A stretch of 30,009 nt of DNA from Hydrogenovibrio sp. UBA654 (GCA_002299585.1 DBOE01000011.1:1-30009); one strand, 5' to 3'; counted from the stretch's first letter, positions 14,918 through 23,910 are shown. The notes: generated from the sequence alone by a model not told the origin. Made by a program: numbers and translations.

Positions 14918-16162
14918 ATGGAAATACTACAATTAAGTTATGCTCTTGATACATTTTATTTTTTAATGTCTGGAGCCTTAGTCATGTGGATGGCTGCTGG
15001 CTTTTCAATGCTTGAAGCAGGTCTTGTGCGTTCCAAAAATACTACTGAAATACTGGCAAAAAATATTGGGCTATTTGCCATTGCATGTATTATGTATATG
15101 CTCGTTGGTTATAATATAATGTACCCAGCTGAAGCAGTTAATAGCTTTTTTCCCGGCCTAAGTTTCTTAATAGGTACAGAAAATACTACTGCTACAGTTA
15201 TAATAGGTGGAGAGGATGCTCCCTACTACTCTAAGATGTCTGATTTCTTTTTCCAAGTGGTATTTGTTGCCACGGCTATGTCTGTAATCTCTGGTGCTGT
15301 CGCTGAACGCATGAAATTAATGGCATTTTTTGCTTTTGCGATAGTATTTACCTCATTTATCTACCCTATGCAAGGTTTTTGGAAATGGGGAGGGGGCTTT
15401 TTAGATAACCTAGGTTTCTTAGATTTTGCAGGTTCAGGCATAGTTCACATGGCTGGTGCGTCTGCAGCCCTAGCTGCAGTACTTTTGCTTGGTGCTCGTA
15501 AAGGAAAGTATGGACCAAATGGTGAGTCTCGAGCGATTCCTGGTGCAAATATGCCGCTAGCAACTATTGGGGTATTTATATTATGGCTAGGTTGGTTCGG
15601 TTTTAACGGTGGCTCACAATTAAAAATAGCCAGTGTTGAAGATGCAAATGCAGTAGCTATGATTTTTGTAAACACCCTAATTGCCGCTTCTGCTGGAGTT
15701 ATAGGATCTTTAATTGTGGCTAAACTAAAATTTGGTAAAGCTGACCTTACCATGATGCTTAACGGTGCTTTAGCAGGTCTAGTTGCTATTACTGCAGAAC
15801 CTTTAACTCCTACGGCTCTAGAGGCTTCCTTAATCGGTCTTGCTGGTGGTATTATCGTAGTATTTTCTATTCTAATCTTAGATGCTAAATTTAAAATAGA
15901 TGACCCTGTTGGAGCTATTTCTGTACATGGTGTTGTTGGTGTTTTTGGCTTAATTGCTGTTGCTTTTACCAATCCCGATGCTACTATAGTCGCCCAACTA
16001 ACAGGTATTGCGGTTATTTTTACATGGGTATTTGCCACCAGCTTTGTTATGTGGTTTATTATCAAAGCTCTTGTCGGCATTAGAATATCTGAAGAAGAGG
16101 AATTTGAAGGTGCGGATCAATCTGAGTGTGGTATGGAAGCCTACCCAGAGTTCACAAAATAA
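14918..16162 (+). CDS. amtB: Ammonium channel AmtB
   Basis: Inner-membrane trimeric ammonium channel, blocked by GlnK when nitrogen is plentiful. 414 residues from ATG 14918, chosen because AAGGA lies 7 bases upstream and the frame-open ATG at 14894 falls inside glnK with no ribosome-binding site. About eleven membrane helices. The pore twin histidines are His177 (GIVHMAGASAA) and His337 (SVHGVVGVFG). Other family blocks are AGFSMLEAGLVRSKN, AERMKLMAFF and FNGGSQ. Unlike E. coli AmtB there is no evident cleavable signal peptide before the first helix. The short cytoplasmic tail (SEEEEFEGADQSECGMEAYPEFTK region) ends the protein. Confidence 0.96.
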   Translation: MEILQLSYALDTFYFLMSGALVMWMAAGFSMLEAGLVRSKNTTEILAKNIGLFAIACIMYMLVGYNIMYPAEAVNSFFPGLSFLIGTENTTATVIIGGEDAPYYSKMSDFFFQVVFVATAMSVISGAVAERMKLMAFFAFAIVFTSFIYPMQGFWKWGGGFLDNLGFLDFAGSGIVHMAGASAALAAVLLLGARKGKYGPNGESRAIPGANMPLATIGVFILWLGWFGFNGGSQLKIASVEDANAVAMIFVNTLIAASAGVIGSLIVAKLKFGKADLTMMLNGALAGLVAITAEPLTPTALEASLIGLAGGIIVVFSILILDAKFKIDDPVGAISVHGVVGVFGLIAVAFTNPDATIVAQLTGIAVIFTWVFATSFVMWFIIKALVGIRISEEEEFEGADQSECGMEAYPEFTK

Positions 16163-16195
16163 TACCCAAAGCCCTGTCTTTTGGATGGGGATATT

Positions 16196-16627
16196 TCAGA
16201 GATTCCTTATCTTATACAAAATACTTAGAAAAATGTTTTTAATAGATTTTTTATTGTCATATGGATGTTTAAATTTTAATAATACTGTTGGTTCTGATGG
16301 ATTGTGCAACGGATGAAAGTACCAGTTTTCAAGATTATCTAATTCAATTGCGGAATCTAATGCGACTAGCTCCCAAGGTATAAAGCTTTCTTCATTAGCT
16401 ACCTTTAATCCTGTTGGAGTTACAGTTATTGGGATCTTTTTTTCAATCAGAACGGACTTGGTTTGTCCATTTTCTGTCCAAATTCTAACAAGTTCTCCTT
16501 CTAATAATAATGTCCCATAGGGTAAAAACAAGTATTTTGCATGCAAAGAATCTACCGAATTATCTACTATTGGATTTCCTGCTGGGAATTCAAATTTACA
16601 ACGATTAGATCCAGCACAACAAGACAT
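16196..16627 (-). CDS. Hypothetical protein, 143 residues, not recognised
   Basis: Not assigned to any family. The N-terminus MSCCAGSNRCKFEFPAGNP has three cysteines within ten residues; no signal peptide or membrane helix follows. The middle appears beta-rich (KYLFLPYGTLLLEGELVRIW, VLIEKKIPITVTPTGLKV) and the C-terminus is basic (KHPYDNKKSIKNIF). It converges on amtB (33 bases apart) and diverges from valS. The ribosome-binding site is weak (GAGTAAGTTGT before ATG). Protein-like composition, and the absence of a better ORF on the other strand, favour a real gene. Confidence 0.55.
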   Translation of the reverse strand: MSCCAGSNRCKFEFPAGNPIVDNSVDSLHAKYLFLPYGTLLLEGELVRIWTENGQTKSVLIEKKIPITVTPTGLKVANEESFIPWELVALDSAIELDNLENWYFHPLHNPSEPTVLLKFKHPYDNKKSIKNIFLSILYKIRNL

Positions 16628-16680
16628 ACAACTTACTCAAAAAAATTATTAACAACACTTAGTATAGTATCTCAATTTGC

Positions 16681-16686
16681 TATAAT
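16681..16686 (+). promoter_or_regulatory. Probable sigma-70 -10 box of valS
   Basis: A perfect TATAAT lies 36 bases before the valS ATG. The best -35 is only TTAGTA, 16 bases further upstream. Position between the divergent hypothetical gene and valS supports promoter function. Confidence 0.5.
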
Positions 16687-16722
16687 CCACTGCTAATTAA
16701 TAAATAAAGATAAAAATAAGTA

Positions 16723-19506
16723 ATGGAAAAACATTTCGACCCTAAAGAAATCGAAGCTAAATGGTATCAAAACTGGGAAAATAATGGTTATTTTAAACCA
16801 TCACAAAGCAGTTCTAACGGCACCTATAGCATAGTGATACCACCACCAAATGTAACTGGATCGTTACATATGGGGCATGCCTTTCAAGATACTATTATGG
16901 ACACATTAGTTCGCTACCATAGAATGAAAGGTGATGAAACTTTATGGCAACCAGGTACTGACCATGCTGGTATTGCCACGCAAATGGTGGTAGAAAGACA
17001 GCTAGCTGCTCAGGGCATTACTCGCCATGATATAGGTCGAGAAGAATTTATTAACAAAGTTTGGCAGTGGAAAGCTGAATCTGGTAATACTATTACCAAA
17101 CAACTACGAAGACTTGGAGCTTCTGCTGACTGGAGTAGAGAAAGATTTACCATGGATGATGGTTTATCAACAGCTGTTAAAGAAGTTTTTGTTCGCTTAC
17201 ATAAAGAAGGTTTAATTTATCGAGGTAAACGGCTTGTAAACTGGGATCCAGTGTTACACACCGCAGTTTCTGATTTAGAGGTTATTTCTACCGAAGAAAA
17301 TGGTTATTTATGGCAAATAAAGTACCCTTTAACAAATGGTAGTGGGTATTTAATCGTAGCTACAACTCGTCCAGAAACTATGTTTGGCGATCAAGCCGTT
17401 GCCGTACACCCCGATGATGAAAGATACCAAGACTTAATCGGTGAAACTATAACCCTACCTTTAGTAGGCAGGAAAATACCTATTATTGCCGATGATTATG
17501 TTGATATGGAATTTGGTACTGGCTGTGTAAAGATTACCCCTGCCCATGACTTTAACGATTATGAGATGGGCAAAAGATATAATTTGTCGATTCTAAATAT
17601 AATGACAGACAATGCTGCCATGAATAATGAAGTACCTGATAAATATCAAGGTCTTGATCGTTTTGTAGCTCGTAAACAGGTTATAAAAGATTTAGAAGCA
17701 TTAAAGTTACTAGATGAAACTAAAAAACACAAATTAATGGTACCTCGTGGTGATAGATCAAATAGTGTAATTGAACCTTATTTAACCGACCAATGGTATG
17801 TGGCAATTACTGAACTAGCCAAACCGGCTATTGATGCGGTTAAAAATGGCAATATTGAATTTATCCCAAAAAACTGGGAAAATACTTATTTTGAATGGAT
17901 GAACAATATTCAAGACTGGTGTATCTCTCGCCAAATCTGGTGGGGGCATAGAATTCCTGCTTGGTATGATGATAAGGGTAATATTTTTGTTGGTAAGTCT
18001 GAACAAGAAGTAAGAACAGAGAATAACCTCTCTGCTGAGATTAAATTAAAGCAAGATGATGATGTGCTTGATACTTGGTTTAGCTCTGCTCTTTGGAGCT
18101 TTTCTACTCTAGGTTGGCCAGAAAAAACTGTAGAAATGCAAAAATTCCACCCTACTTCAGTATTAGTTACTGGTTTTGATATTATATTTTTTTGGGTAGC
18201 TAGAATGATAATGATGTCACTCAAATTTACTGGGGAAGTTCCTTTTAAACAAATTTATGTACATGGCTTAGTTAGAGATGGTGAAGGACAAAAAATGTCT
18301 AAATCCAAAGGTAATGTATTAGACCCTATTGATTTAATTGATGGTATAACTTTAGAAGAACTAGTTAAAAAAAGAACCTCAGGAATGATGCAACCTGAAA
18401 AATATAGCAAAATAGAAAAAGCAACTAGAAAACAATTTGCCGACGGTATAGACCCTTATGGCACGGATGCCGTTCGTTTTACTTTTGCCTCTTTGGCTTC
18501 TAATGGTCGAGATATCCGTTTCGATTTAAATCAATGCGAAGGTTATAGAAATTTCTGTAATAAAATTTGGAATGCTACTCGCTATGTATTAATGAATACT
18601 AAGAACCAAGATACAGGCATAGATTCTAGCTTACCCACCACTTTATCTCTTGCCGACAAATGGATAGTTTCAAAACTACAACAAGTAGAAGCTGATGTTG
18701 ATAAACATTTTTCAAACTATCGCTTAGATTTGGTAGCTAATAGCTTATATGAATTCATTTGGAGTGAATATTGTGATTGGTATTTAGAATTGTCAAAAGC
18801 AACCCTAAATTCAGAGGACAGCACGGAGGAGCAACTAAGAGGAACTAGAAAAACCCTAGTTGGTGTACTTGAAACTATTTTAAGATTAATCCATCCTATT
18901 ATCCCTTTTATAAGCGAAGAAGCTTGGCAAGTGATAGCCCCTTTAGCTGGTAAAACTGGCCAAAATAATGCTTCTATAATGCTTCAAAAATATCCTAAAT
19001 GTGATTATTCTAAAATTGACGCTGAATCAATTGAAGAGCTAGAATGGGTTAAGGATTTTATTAGTGGGATTCGTAAAATACGCTCAGAAATGAACATAAT
19101 TCCGAGCAAGAAACTATCCCTTTTGCTTGAACAAATGGACTCCAAAAGTAAAAAATGGCTAGACAATAACAAGATATCATTAATTTTACTTGCCAAACTA
19201 GAATCAATTACTATACTATCAAGCTCACAAATAGCTCCAGAATCTGCCGTAACATTGGTGGGCAATATGAAAATACTAATACCTATGGCAGGTTTAATTG
19301 ATAAACAAACAGAATTACAACGCCTAAACAAAGAAGTATCCCGTTTAAGCGATGAAATAAAAAGGTTTACAGCTAAACTTTCCAATACGAAATTTGTAAC
19401 TAACGCACCAAAAGAAATTATTTTAAAAGAGAAACAAAAACTCTTAAAAACCGAAGCCACCTTAAAAAATATAAAGGAACAACATGAAAAAATCAATAAC
19501 CTTTAA
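16723..19506 (+). CDS. valS: Valyl-tRNA synthetase
   Basis: Class I aminoacyl-tRNA synthetase charging tRNA-Val, with editing of misactivated threonine. 927 residues, typical length. The HIGH signature appears as PPPNVTGSLHMGHAF with HMGH at 49-52, and KMSKS (GQKMSKSKGNVLDP) at 524-528. The editing insertion includes TTRPETMFGDQAVAVHP and GTGCVKITPAHDFNDYE. The anticodon-binding domain includes SEYCDWYLELSK, and the C-terminus (about 865-927) is a basic coiled-coil tRNA-binding arm. The start MEKHFDPKEIEAKWYQ is the standard ValS N-terminus. The last 23 bases overlap the following gene in another frame. Confidence 0.98.
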   Translation: MEKHFDPKEIEAKWYQNWENNGYFKPSQSSSNGTYSIVIPPPNVTGSLHMGHAFQDTIMDTLVRYHRMKGDETLWQPGTDHAGIATQMVVERQLAAQGITRHDIGREEFINKVWQWKAESGNTITKQLRRLGASADWSRERFTMDDGLSTAVKEVFVRLHKEGLIYRGKRLVNWDPVLHTAVSDLEVISTEENGYLWQIKYPLTNGSGYLIVATTRPETMFGDQAVAVHPDDERYQDLIGETITLPLVGRKIPIIADDYVDMEFGTGCVKITPAHDFNDYEMGKRYNLSILNIMTDNAAMNNEVPDKYQGLDRFVARKQVIKDLEALKLLDETKKHKLMVPRGDRSNSVIEPYLTDQWYVAITELAKPAIDAVKNGNIEFIPKNWENTYFEWMNNIQDWCISRQIWWGHRIPAWYDDKGNIFVGKSEQEVRTENNLSAEIKLKQDDDVLDTWFSSALWSFSTLGWPEKTVEMQKFHPTSVLVTGFDIIFFWVARMIMMSLKFTGEVPFKQIYVHGLVRDGEGQKMSKSKGNVLDPIDLIDGITLEELVKKRTSGMMQPEKYSKIEKATRKQFADGIDPYGTDAVRFTFASLASNGRDIRFDLNQCEGYRNFCNKIWNATRYVLMNTKNQDTGIDSSLPTTLSLADKWIVSKLQQVEADVDKHFSNYRLDLVANSLYEFIWSEYCDWYLELSKATLNSEDSTEEQLRGTRKTLVGVLETILRLIHPIIPFISEEAWQVIAPLAGKTGQNNASIMLQKYPKCDYSKIDAESIEELEWVKDFISGIRKIRSEMNIIPSKKLSLLLEQMDSKSKKWLDNNKISLILLAKLESITILSSSQIAPESAVTLVGNMKILIPMAGLIDKQTELQRLNKEVSRLSDEIKRFTAKLSNTKFVTNAPKEIILKEKQKLLKTEATLKNIKEQHEKINNL

Positions 19507-20182
19507 AAATGTACTATTTACAGCCATAATTATAAGTATATTTAGCACGATTAGCTTCTCTGCCCAATCTGGCTATATAAACTATGTTACTGACTCTTTA
19601 GAAGTGCCAATCAGAACTGGTGCTGGATACCAATATAAAATTAAAAAAATGATTCGTTCAGGCTCTAAAGTAACTATTTTAGAAGTTAATCAAAAACGCT
19701 GGGCAAAAGTTACCTACCAACACAAAGGACAGACCCTTAATGGCTGGATGCCAATAATTACACTCCAAAATACTCCCATTACAAAAACTCTGCTAAAAAA
19801 ACAAATACAAAAAACTTCAAGCATTGAAAAGCAACACAACCAACTAAAAGTTGAAATGACTACATTAGACGAAAGATATAAAGAAACCAGTGAAGAGCTT
19901 AAAAAAATTAAAACTGAAAATTTTCAACTTGAAAGTGATCTTGATGAACTTAAATCCATCTCTGGTAGAAGTATACAAATCAACCAACAGAACGAAAAAA
20001 ATATAATTGAAATAAAAAAACTAACTACTGAAAACTCCACCATAAAAGATAGATTATCTCAAGCAAACGATGTAGTTCAACGCCAGTGGTTTCTTACTGG
20101 CGGAGGAGTTTTACTACTCGGTTTATTATTAGGTAGATTTTTCAGAATTCCTACCAAAAAAACCAGATGGGATACTTTATAA
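19484..20182 (+). CDS. SH3-domain, coiled-coil membrane protein (YgiM/TIGR04211 type)
   Basis: 232 residues. An N-terminal hydrophobic signal (residues 8-27, ending SFSAQS) is followed by a bacterial SH3 domain (about 30-100: YVTDSLEVPIRTGAGYQYKI, GSKVTILEVNQKRWAKV, GWMPI). A coiled coil rich in Glu, Lys and Leu runs from about 105 to 200, then a membrane anchor QRQWFLTGGGVLLLGLLLGRFF and a short tail ending RWDTL. This order is that of the TIGR04211 family including E. coli YgiM; the function is poorly known, probably at the envelope. Its ATG lies inside the end of valS with AAGGAAC just before it, so the genes are translationally coupled. It converges on dsbC with six bases of overlap. Confidence 0.88.
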   Translation: MKKSITFKNVLFTAIIISIFSTISFSAQSGYINYVTDSLEVPIRTGAGYQYKIKKMIRSGSKVTILEVNQKRWAKVTYQHKGQTLNGWMPIITLQNTPITKTLLKKQIQKTSSIEKQHNQLKVEMTTLDERYKETSEELKKIKTENFQLESDLDELKSISGRSIQINQQNEKNIIEIKKLTTENSTIKDRLSQANDVVQRQWFLTGGGVLLLGLLLGRFFRIPTKKTRWDTL

Positions 20183-20884
20183 ACCTAACTTTTTAATTAG
20201 TTCCTTGGCTGGTACATAACCAGGGATCAGATAACCTTTATCGGTAATTATATTTGGAGTACCATTTACTCCAAAAGTTTTAGCTAGTTGCATATGTTTT
20301 TTTACAGGATTTTCACATTTATTATCTTGATTATTATCTCTAAGCATCGCATCATCCATCGCCTTAGCAGGGTTTTTAGCACACCAAGCAGAAACAGCTT
20401 TCCAATAAGATTTGCCCCCCACTCCACTACGAGGATAAGCTAAATAACGTACCTCAATTCCAGCCTCATTAAGCTCAGGGATTTCTTTATGCATTTTTCT
20501 GCAATAGGGGCAATCAATATCTGAGAAAATTACTAATGACATTTTAGCTTTTCCCGTTGCTGGATAAATAATCATTGATGATACATCTAACTTTTTATAA
20601 AGAGACTGGCGCAATTTTGCTGCCGAAAGAGCTGTGATATTTTCTCCTGTTGTTAAGTCTAAAAGATTTCCTGTGAAAGCATATTTACCATCACTAGTAA
20701 CATAAAAAATTTGTAGCCCATGAGAGACTTGATACAAGTCTTTAATAACAGATTCTTGTATAATTGATTTTTCATAATCATTTATTGATTTTTTTAGAGA
20801 TTCCCTTACCGCTTTAATATCTGCAGCAGTAGAGGTTGAAATAACTAATAAAATAAAAGCTAATTTAATGTAAAAAAATCTCAT
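20177..20884 (-). CDS. dsbC: Thiol:disulfide interchange protein DsbC
   Basis: Periplasmic disulfide isomerase. 235 residues (E. coli 236) from ATG 20884, chosen because AAGG precedes it and a signal peptide follows directly (MRFFYIKLAFILLVISTSTA, cut near residue 21); an in-frame extension to 20926 would bury the signal behind 14 residues. The thioredoxin-like domain has the active site CPYC at 125-128 (FSDIDCPYCRKMHKE) and the cis-proline loop GVNGTPNII. The extra conserved Cys pair (SAWCAKNPAKAM, NKCENPVKKH) is present. The usual DsbC site is CGYC, so Pro here may alter redox potential. xerD lies upstream in the same direction, the same order as in E. coli. Confidence 0.93.
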   Translation of the reverse strand: MRFFYIKLAFILLVISTSTAADIKAVRESLKKSINDYEKSIIQESVIKDLYQVSHGLQIFYVTSDGKYAFTGNLLDLTTGENITALSAAKLRQSLYKKLDVSSMIIYPATGKAKMSLVIFSDIDCPYCRKMHKEIPELNEAGIEVRYLAYPRSGVGGKSYWKAVSAWCAKNPAKAMDDAMLRDNNQDNKCENPVKKHMQLAKTFGVNGTPNIITDKGYLIPGYVPAKELIKKLGL

Positions 20885-20943
20885 ATTCTTACCTTGTAAA
20901 AAAATTAAATCAATTCTACCATCCATTTAATATAAATACTTAA

Positions 20944-21849
20944 CTATCCTCTAGGATGGTGATTAGAGTGTACTGATTTAAGACGTTTTTTTGCAACATG
21001 GGTATATATTTGGGTAGTAGATAAATCTGAGTGCCCTAATAATAACTGTACAGTTCGTAAATCTGCGCCATGGTTTACTAGATGAGTTGCAAAAGCATGC
21101 CTTAACCCATGTGGTGATAAATTAGCATAAATTCCTGACTCTGCTGCTAGAATTTTTATTCTATGCCACAAAGTTTGTCTAGTCATTTTCCTCGCTATAC
21201 GCGAAATAAATAATGCATCAAGCCACTTACCCTTAGCTAATACTGGTCGAGATTGCTTAATATAAACTTCCAAATATTCTATTGCTATTTCACCAATAGG
21301 AATAATTCGTTCTTTATTACCTTTACCGACTACTTGAACGAGGCCTGCCGATAAGTTTAGTTGCCCGTATTCTAAATTAACTAGTTCTGATACCCTTAAC
21401 CCAGAAGCATACATTAATTCTAATATAGCTCTATCACGCTTTCCTAAAATACTGTTTAGGTCTGGGGTTTCTAATAATTTAACAACTTGTTCTTCAGAAA
21501 TAACTAAGGGAATTGATTTTATAATTTTAGGAGATTTTAGCAAACCAGCAGGGTCTGAAGAAATCAGCTTTGCCGCATAGGCAAATTGGTAGAATCTTTT
21601 TATTGTTGAAACGCATCTAGCTACAGACTTATCACTTCTATCTTCACTTAACAAATGATTTATAAAATCGTTTATATGAACAGTAGAAAGAGACAATAAC
21701 GTTTTTTTTGCAGACCATTTTATTAAAATATTCAGGTCTCGTCTATAAGCGTCAATGGTGTTTTTACTTAAACCATCATTAAATAAACATAATTTTAAAA
21801 ACTGCTCTACCTCTAAATATGATGTGTCTACTGGTTTTTTTTTATTCAT
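20944..21849 (-). CDS. xerD: Site-specific tyrosine recombinase XerD
   Basis: Resolves chromosome dimers at dif together with XerC. 301 residues (E. coli 298). An N-terminal SAM-like DNA-binding domain (about 10-105) precedes the catalytic domain with the full set Arg152 (ASGLRVSEL), Lys176 (VVGKGNKER), His247 and Arg250 (SPHGLRHAF), His273 (LLGHSDLS) and Tyr282 (TQIYTHVA). The tail HSNHHPRG resembles the XerD C-terminus, and the following dsbC supports XerD over XerC. The ATG at 21849 lacks a Shine-Dalgarno; TATAATGCC precedes it directly, downstream of the rplS terminator. Confidence 0.95.
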   Translation of the reverse strand: MNKKKPVDTSYLEVEQFLKLCLFNDGLSKNTIDAYRRDLNILIKWSAKKTLLSLSTVHINDFINHLLSEDRSDKSVARCVSTIKRFYQFAYAAKLISSDPAGLLKSPKIIKSIPLVISEEQVVKLLETPDLNSILGKRDRAILELMYASGLRVSELVNLEYGQLNLSAGLVQVVGKGNKERIIPIGEIAIEYLEVYIKQSRPVLAKGKWLDALFISRIARKMTRQTLWHRIKILAAESGIYANLSPHGLRHAFATHLVNHGADLRTVQLLLGHSDLSTTQIYTHVAKKRLKSVHSNHHPRG

Positions 21850-21864
21850 GGCATTATAAAAACA

Positions 21865-21891
21865 AAAAAGGTACTACAGAAGTACCTTTTT
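21865..21891 (-). terminator. Rho-independent terminator after rplS
   Basis: An 11-bp perfect stem (21865-21875 with 21881-21891; AAAAAGGTACT and its complement) with a five-base loop. On the minus strand it is followed by TTTTTTGTTTTT. It lies 25 bases past the rplS stop and 15 before the xerD ATG, so it ends the rpsP-rplS operon and separates it from xerD. Confidence 0.88.
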
Positions 21892-21915
21892 AGAATATAA
21901 AAAATAAACATTAAA

Positions 21916-22272
21916 TTATTTTGATTTAAGCTTTTCTTTAATTCTTGCGGATCTTCCAGATAGGTTACGAAGATAATACAATTTAGCTCGGCGAACTGCC
22001 CCACGGCGTTTAATTTCAACAGAGTCAACTAAAGGGCTATAAGTTTGAAAAGTTCGTTCTACACCAACTCCATGGGAAACCTTACGAACAATAAAAGAAG
22101 AATTTAGCCCACGATTTTTCTTAGCAATAACCACTCCTTCATATGCTTGAAGACGCTCATTATTTCCTTCTTTTACTTTCACCTTAACAATAATCGTATC
22201 ACCTGCAGAAAAATTAGGCAGCTTTTTTGTCATTTGCTCTTTTTCGATACGAGCAATAATTGAATTTTTCAT
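21916..22272 (-). CDS. rplS: 50S ribosomal protein L19
   Basis: Large-subunit protein at the interface with the 30S subunit. 118 residues from ATG 22272 (MKNSIIARIEKEQ), the usual L19 start; the frame can be extended to a GTG at 22287 but the family does not have those residues. Family blocks are FSAGDTIIVKVKVKEG, YEGVVIAKKNRGLNSSF, VRKVSHGVGVERTFQTYSP and RRGAVRRAKLYYLRNLSGRSARI. Last gene of the rpsP operon. The 147 bases between the trmD and rplS coding regions are unusually long for this operon and hold nothing recognisable. Confidence 0.97.
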   Translation of the reverse strand: MKNSIIARIEKEQMTKKLPNFSAGDTIIVKVKVKEGNNERLQAYEGVVIAKKNRGLNSSFIVRKVSHGVGVERTFQTYSPLVDSVEIKRRGAVRRAKLYYLRNLSGRSARIKEKLKSK

Positions 22273-22419
22273 TGTATTTAATCTCACTTTGTTCAGAATA
22301 ATCTGAAACCATATTTATTTAACATTTATTTAATAGATAAACTACCAGAGGTTAAATCCAAATTGTACTGTTTAAGAAGACACTTAATCAGAGTCTAAGC
22401 AGTATCACACCTTTAATAA

Positions 22420-23115
22420 TTACTTATCAGAGATATAAATTTCATATAAATCAGGCCTTTTTAAACGAGTCTGTTTTATTTTTTTTTCTTGTCGCCAATC
22501 ATTTATTTTTGCATGATTTCCCTGCAATAAAATATCAGGAACTTTCATTCCATCAACTTCAGCAGGTCTTGTGTAATGAGGACAATCTAGCAAACCATCA
22601 ACAAAAGAATCTTCTTTTGCTGACAAACTGTGCCCCAAAGCTTTAGGCAGTAGCCTTATAATCCCATCCATTAACATCATTGCTGGTAACTCTCCACCAC
22701 TGACCACAAAATCTCCAACAGATATTTCTTCATCAACAATTGCTTCTATAAAACGCTCATCAATGCCTTCATAACGCCCACAAACTAAAATAAGATTTTT
22801 ATTTTTAGTTAATTGGGTTAATTTATCTTGAGTTACAGATTTACCCTGAGGTGATAAATACACAATATATGAGCTACCAGATATATTACTTCTAATCTTC
22901 TCAACCGCCTTTTTAAGAGGTTGATACATCATAAGCATTCCAGGTCCACCACCATATGGTCGGTCGTCAACGCTATTATGAATATCAGTAGTAAAACTTC
23001 TAGGATTTGTAAGATTAATTTTATACAACCCTTTATTCAATGCTCTTCCTGAAACCCCATGCCTACTTAGGGCTGTGAACATTTCAGGAAAAAGTGTTAT
23101 CACTTCAAAATTCAT
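22420..23115 (-). CDS. trmD: tRNA (guanine-N1)-methyltransferase TrmD
   Basis: Methylates G37 of tRNAs reading CNN codons, preventing frameshifts. 231 residues. It shows the SPOUT trefoil-knot signatures YLSPQGKSVTQ, LVCGRYEGIDERF and DEEISVGDFVVSGGELPAM, plus GGGPGMLMM near the N-terminus and the catalytic-region Asp in LDCPHYTRP. C-terminal RLKRPDL is typical. It starts 7 bases after rimM in the canonical order. Confidence 0.97.
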   Translation of the reverse strand: MNFEVITLFPEMFTALSRHGVSGRALNKGLYKINLTNPRSFTTDIHNSVDDRPYGGGPGMLMMYQPLKKAVEKIRSNISGSSYIVYLSPQGKSVTQDKLTQLTKNKNLILVCGRYEGIDERFIEAIVDEEISVGDFVVSGGELPAMMLMDGIIRLLPKALGHSLSAKEDSFVDGLLDCPHYTRPAEVDGMKVPDILLQGNHAKINDWRQEKKIKQTRLKRPDLYEIYISDK

Positions 23116-23122
23116 CCAAATA

Positions 23123-23644
23123 TTATAGTTCGTTATCCATTAACCAGTCCACTTTAATTTCTTTAAGACATACATTAATGTCTAAGACAAATCTATCTTC
23201 AACAAAAGGAATTAAAGTTGAAAAACCATCCTTTTCAACCCTTAAAACATCATGAGTTCCTGTAGCTACAAGAGAGGTAACTAAACCCAAATATTGGTTT
23301 TGTAAATTAGTTACTTTAGAGCCTATTAATTGAATCCAATAATAACCATCTGTTAAAGCAGGTAGCTGATCTTTAAAAATAGCAATTTCACAACCCATAA
23401 GTTCACGGGATGAATCCCTATCATTACAGCCAGCAAGCTTTACTACCACAGTTTTACCACCTTGCTGAGACTTGCCATCAATCACTTGTGACGACTGCCA
23501 CTGACCGTTAAGCTTAATTAACCAACTAGAGTATTGTAAAATATTTTTTCTAGGGCTAGTATGCGAAAATATTTTCAACCATCCTTGCACACCAAAAACA
23601 CCATTAATTTTACCAATAATTAACTTATCGTCATCAATAACCAT
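23123..23644 (-). CDS. rimM: Ribosome maturation factor RimM
   Basis: Assists late assembly of the 30S head by binding S19. 173 residues. The N-terminal RimM domain has IGKINGVFGVQGWLKIFSHT, and the C-terminal PRC-barrel has YYWIQLIGSKVTN, LGLVTSLVATGTHDVL and LIPFVEDRFVLDIN. ATG 23644 lies 17 bases after rpsP. Gene order rpsP-rimM-trmD-rplS confirms identity. Confidence 0.96.
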   Translation of the reverse strand: MVIDDDKLIIGKINGVFGVQGWLKIFSHTSPRKNILQYSSWLIKLNGQWQSSQVIDGKSQQGGKTVVVKLAGCNDRDSSRELMGCEIAIFKDQLPALTDGYYWIQLIGSKVTNLQNQYLGLVTSLVATGTHDVLRVEKDGFSTLIPFVEDRFVLDINVCLKEIKVDWLMDNEL

Positions 23645-23661
23645 AAGTAAATATTTTTTTA

Positions 23662-23910
23662 TTAATCTTTGCTAGCTTGTTGGTCAACTAAATTTTTTAC
23701 TCTAGGGCTTATTTGTGCTCCAGTAGATACCCAATGTTCAATTCTTGCCATATCAAGACGAAGAACTTCCTCAGATCCTCTAGCAGTTGGATTATAAAAC
23801 CCTACCTGCTCAAGAGAACGACCTGTGGCACTGTAGCGTTGATCTGCAACCATTATTCTATAATAAGGGTTCTTTTTTGCGCCACCCTTGGCTAAACGAA
23901 TTACGACCAT
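23662..23910 (-). CDS. rpsP: 30S ribosomal protein S16
   Basis: Small-subunit assembly protein. 82 residues, MVVIRLAKGGAKKNPYYRIM at the start and VGFYNPTA in the middle, both diagnostic. A perfect AGGAGG lies six bases before the ATG. First gene of the rpsP-rimM-trmD-rplS operon, with a good sigma-70 promoter about 100 bases upstream and a leader holding two small hairpins. Confidence 0.97.
   Translation of the reverse strand: MVVIRLAKGGAKKNPYYRIMVADQRYSATGRSLEQVGFYNPTARGSEEVLRLDMARIEHWVSTGAQISPRVKNLVDQQASKD

Noticed and set aside
15445..16080. Long minus-strand ORF inside amtB
   Set aside because: It is a shadow of amtB: the plus-strand frame encodes the complete channel with its twin histidines.
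16166..16184. Hairpin CCAAA/TTTGG after amtB as a terminator
   Set aside because: Only five base pairs with a nine-base loop and no T-run; too weak to list.
19005..19496. Minus-strand ORF of 163 codons over the 3' end of valS
   Set aside because: Shadow of the ValS anticodon and coiled-coil region; no ribosome-binding site and biased low-complexity protein.
22273..22287. GTG start extending rplS by five residues
   Set aside because: L19 proteins do not have these residues and the ATG at 22272 gives the standard N-terminus.
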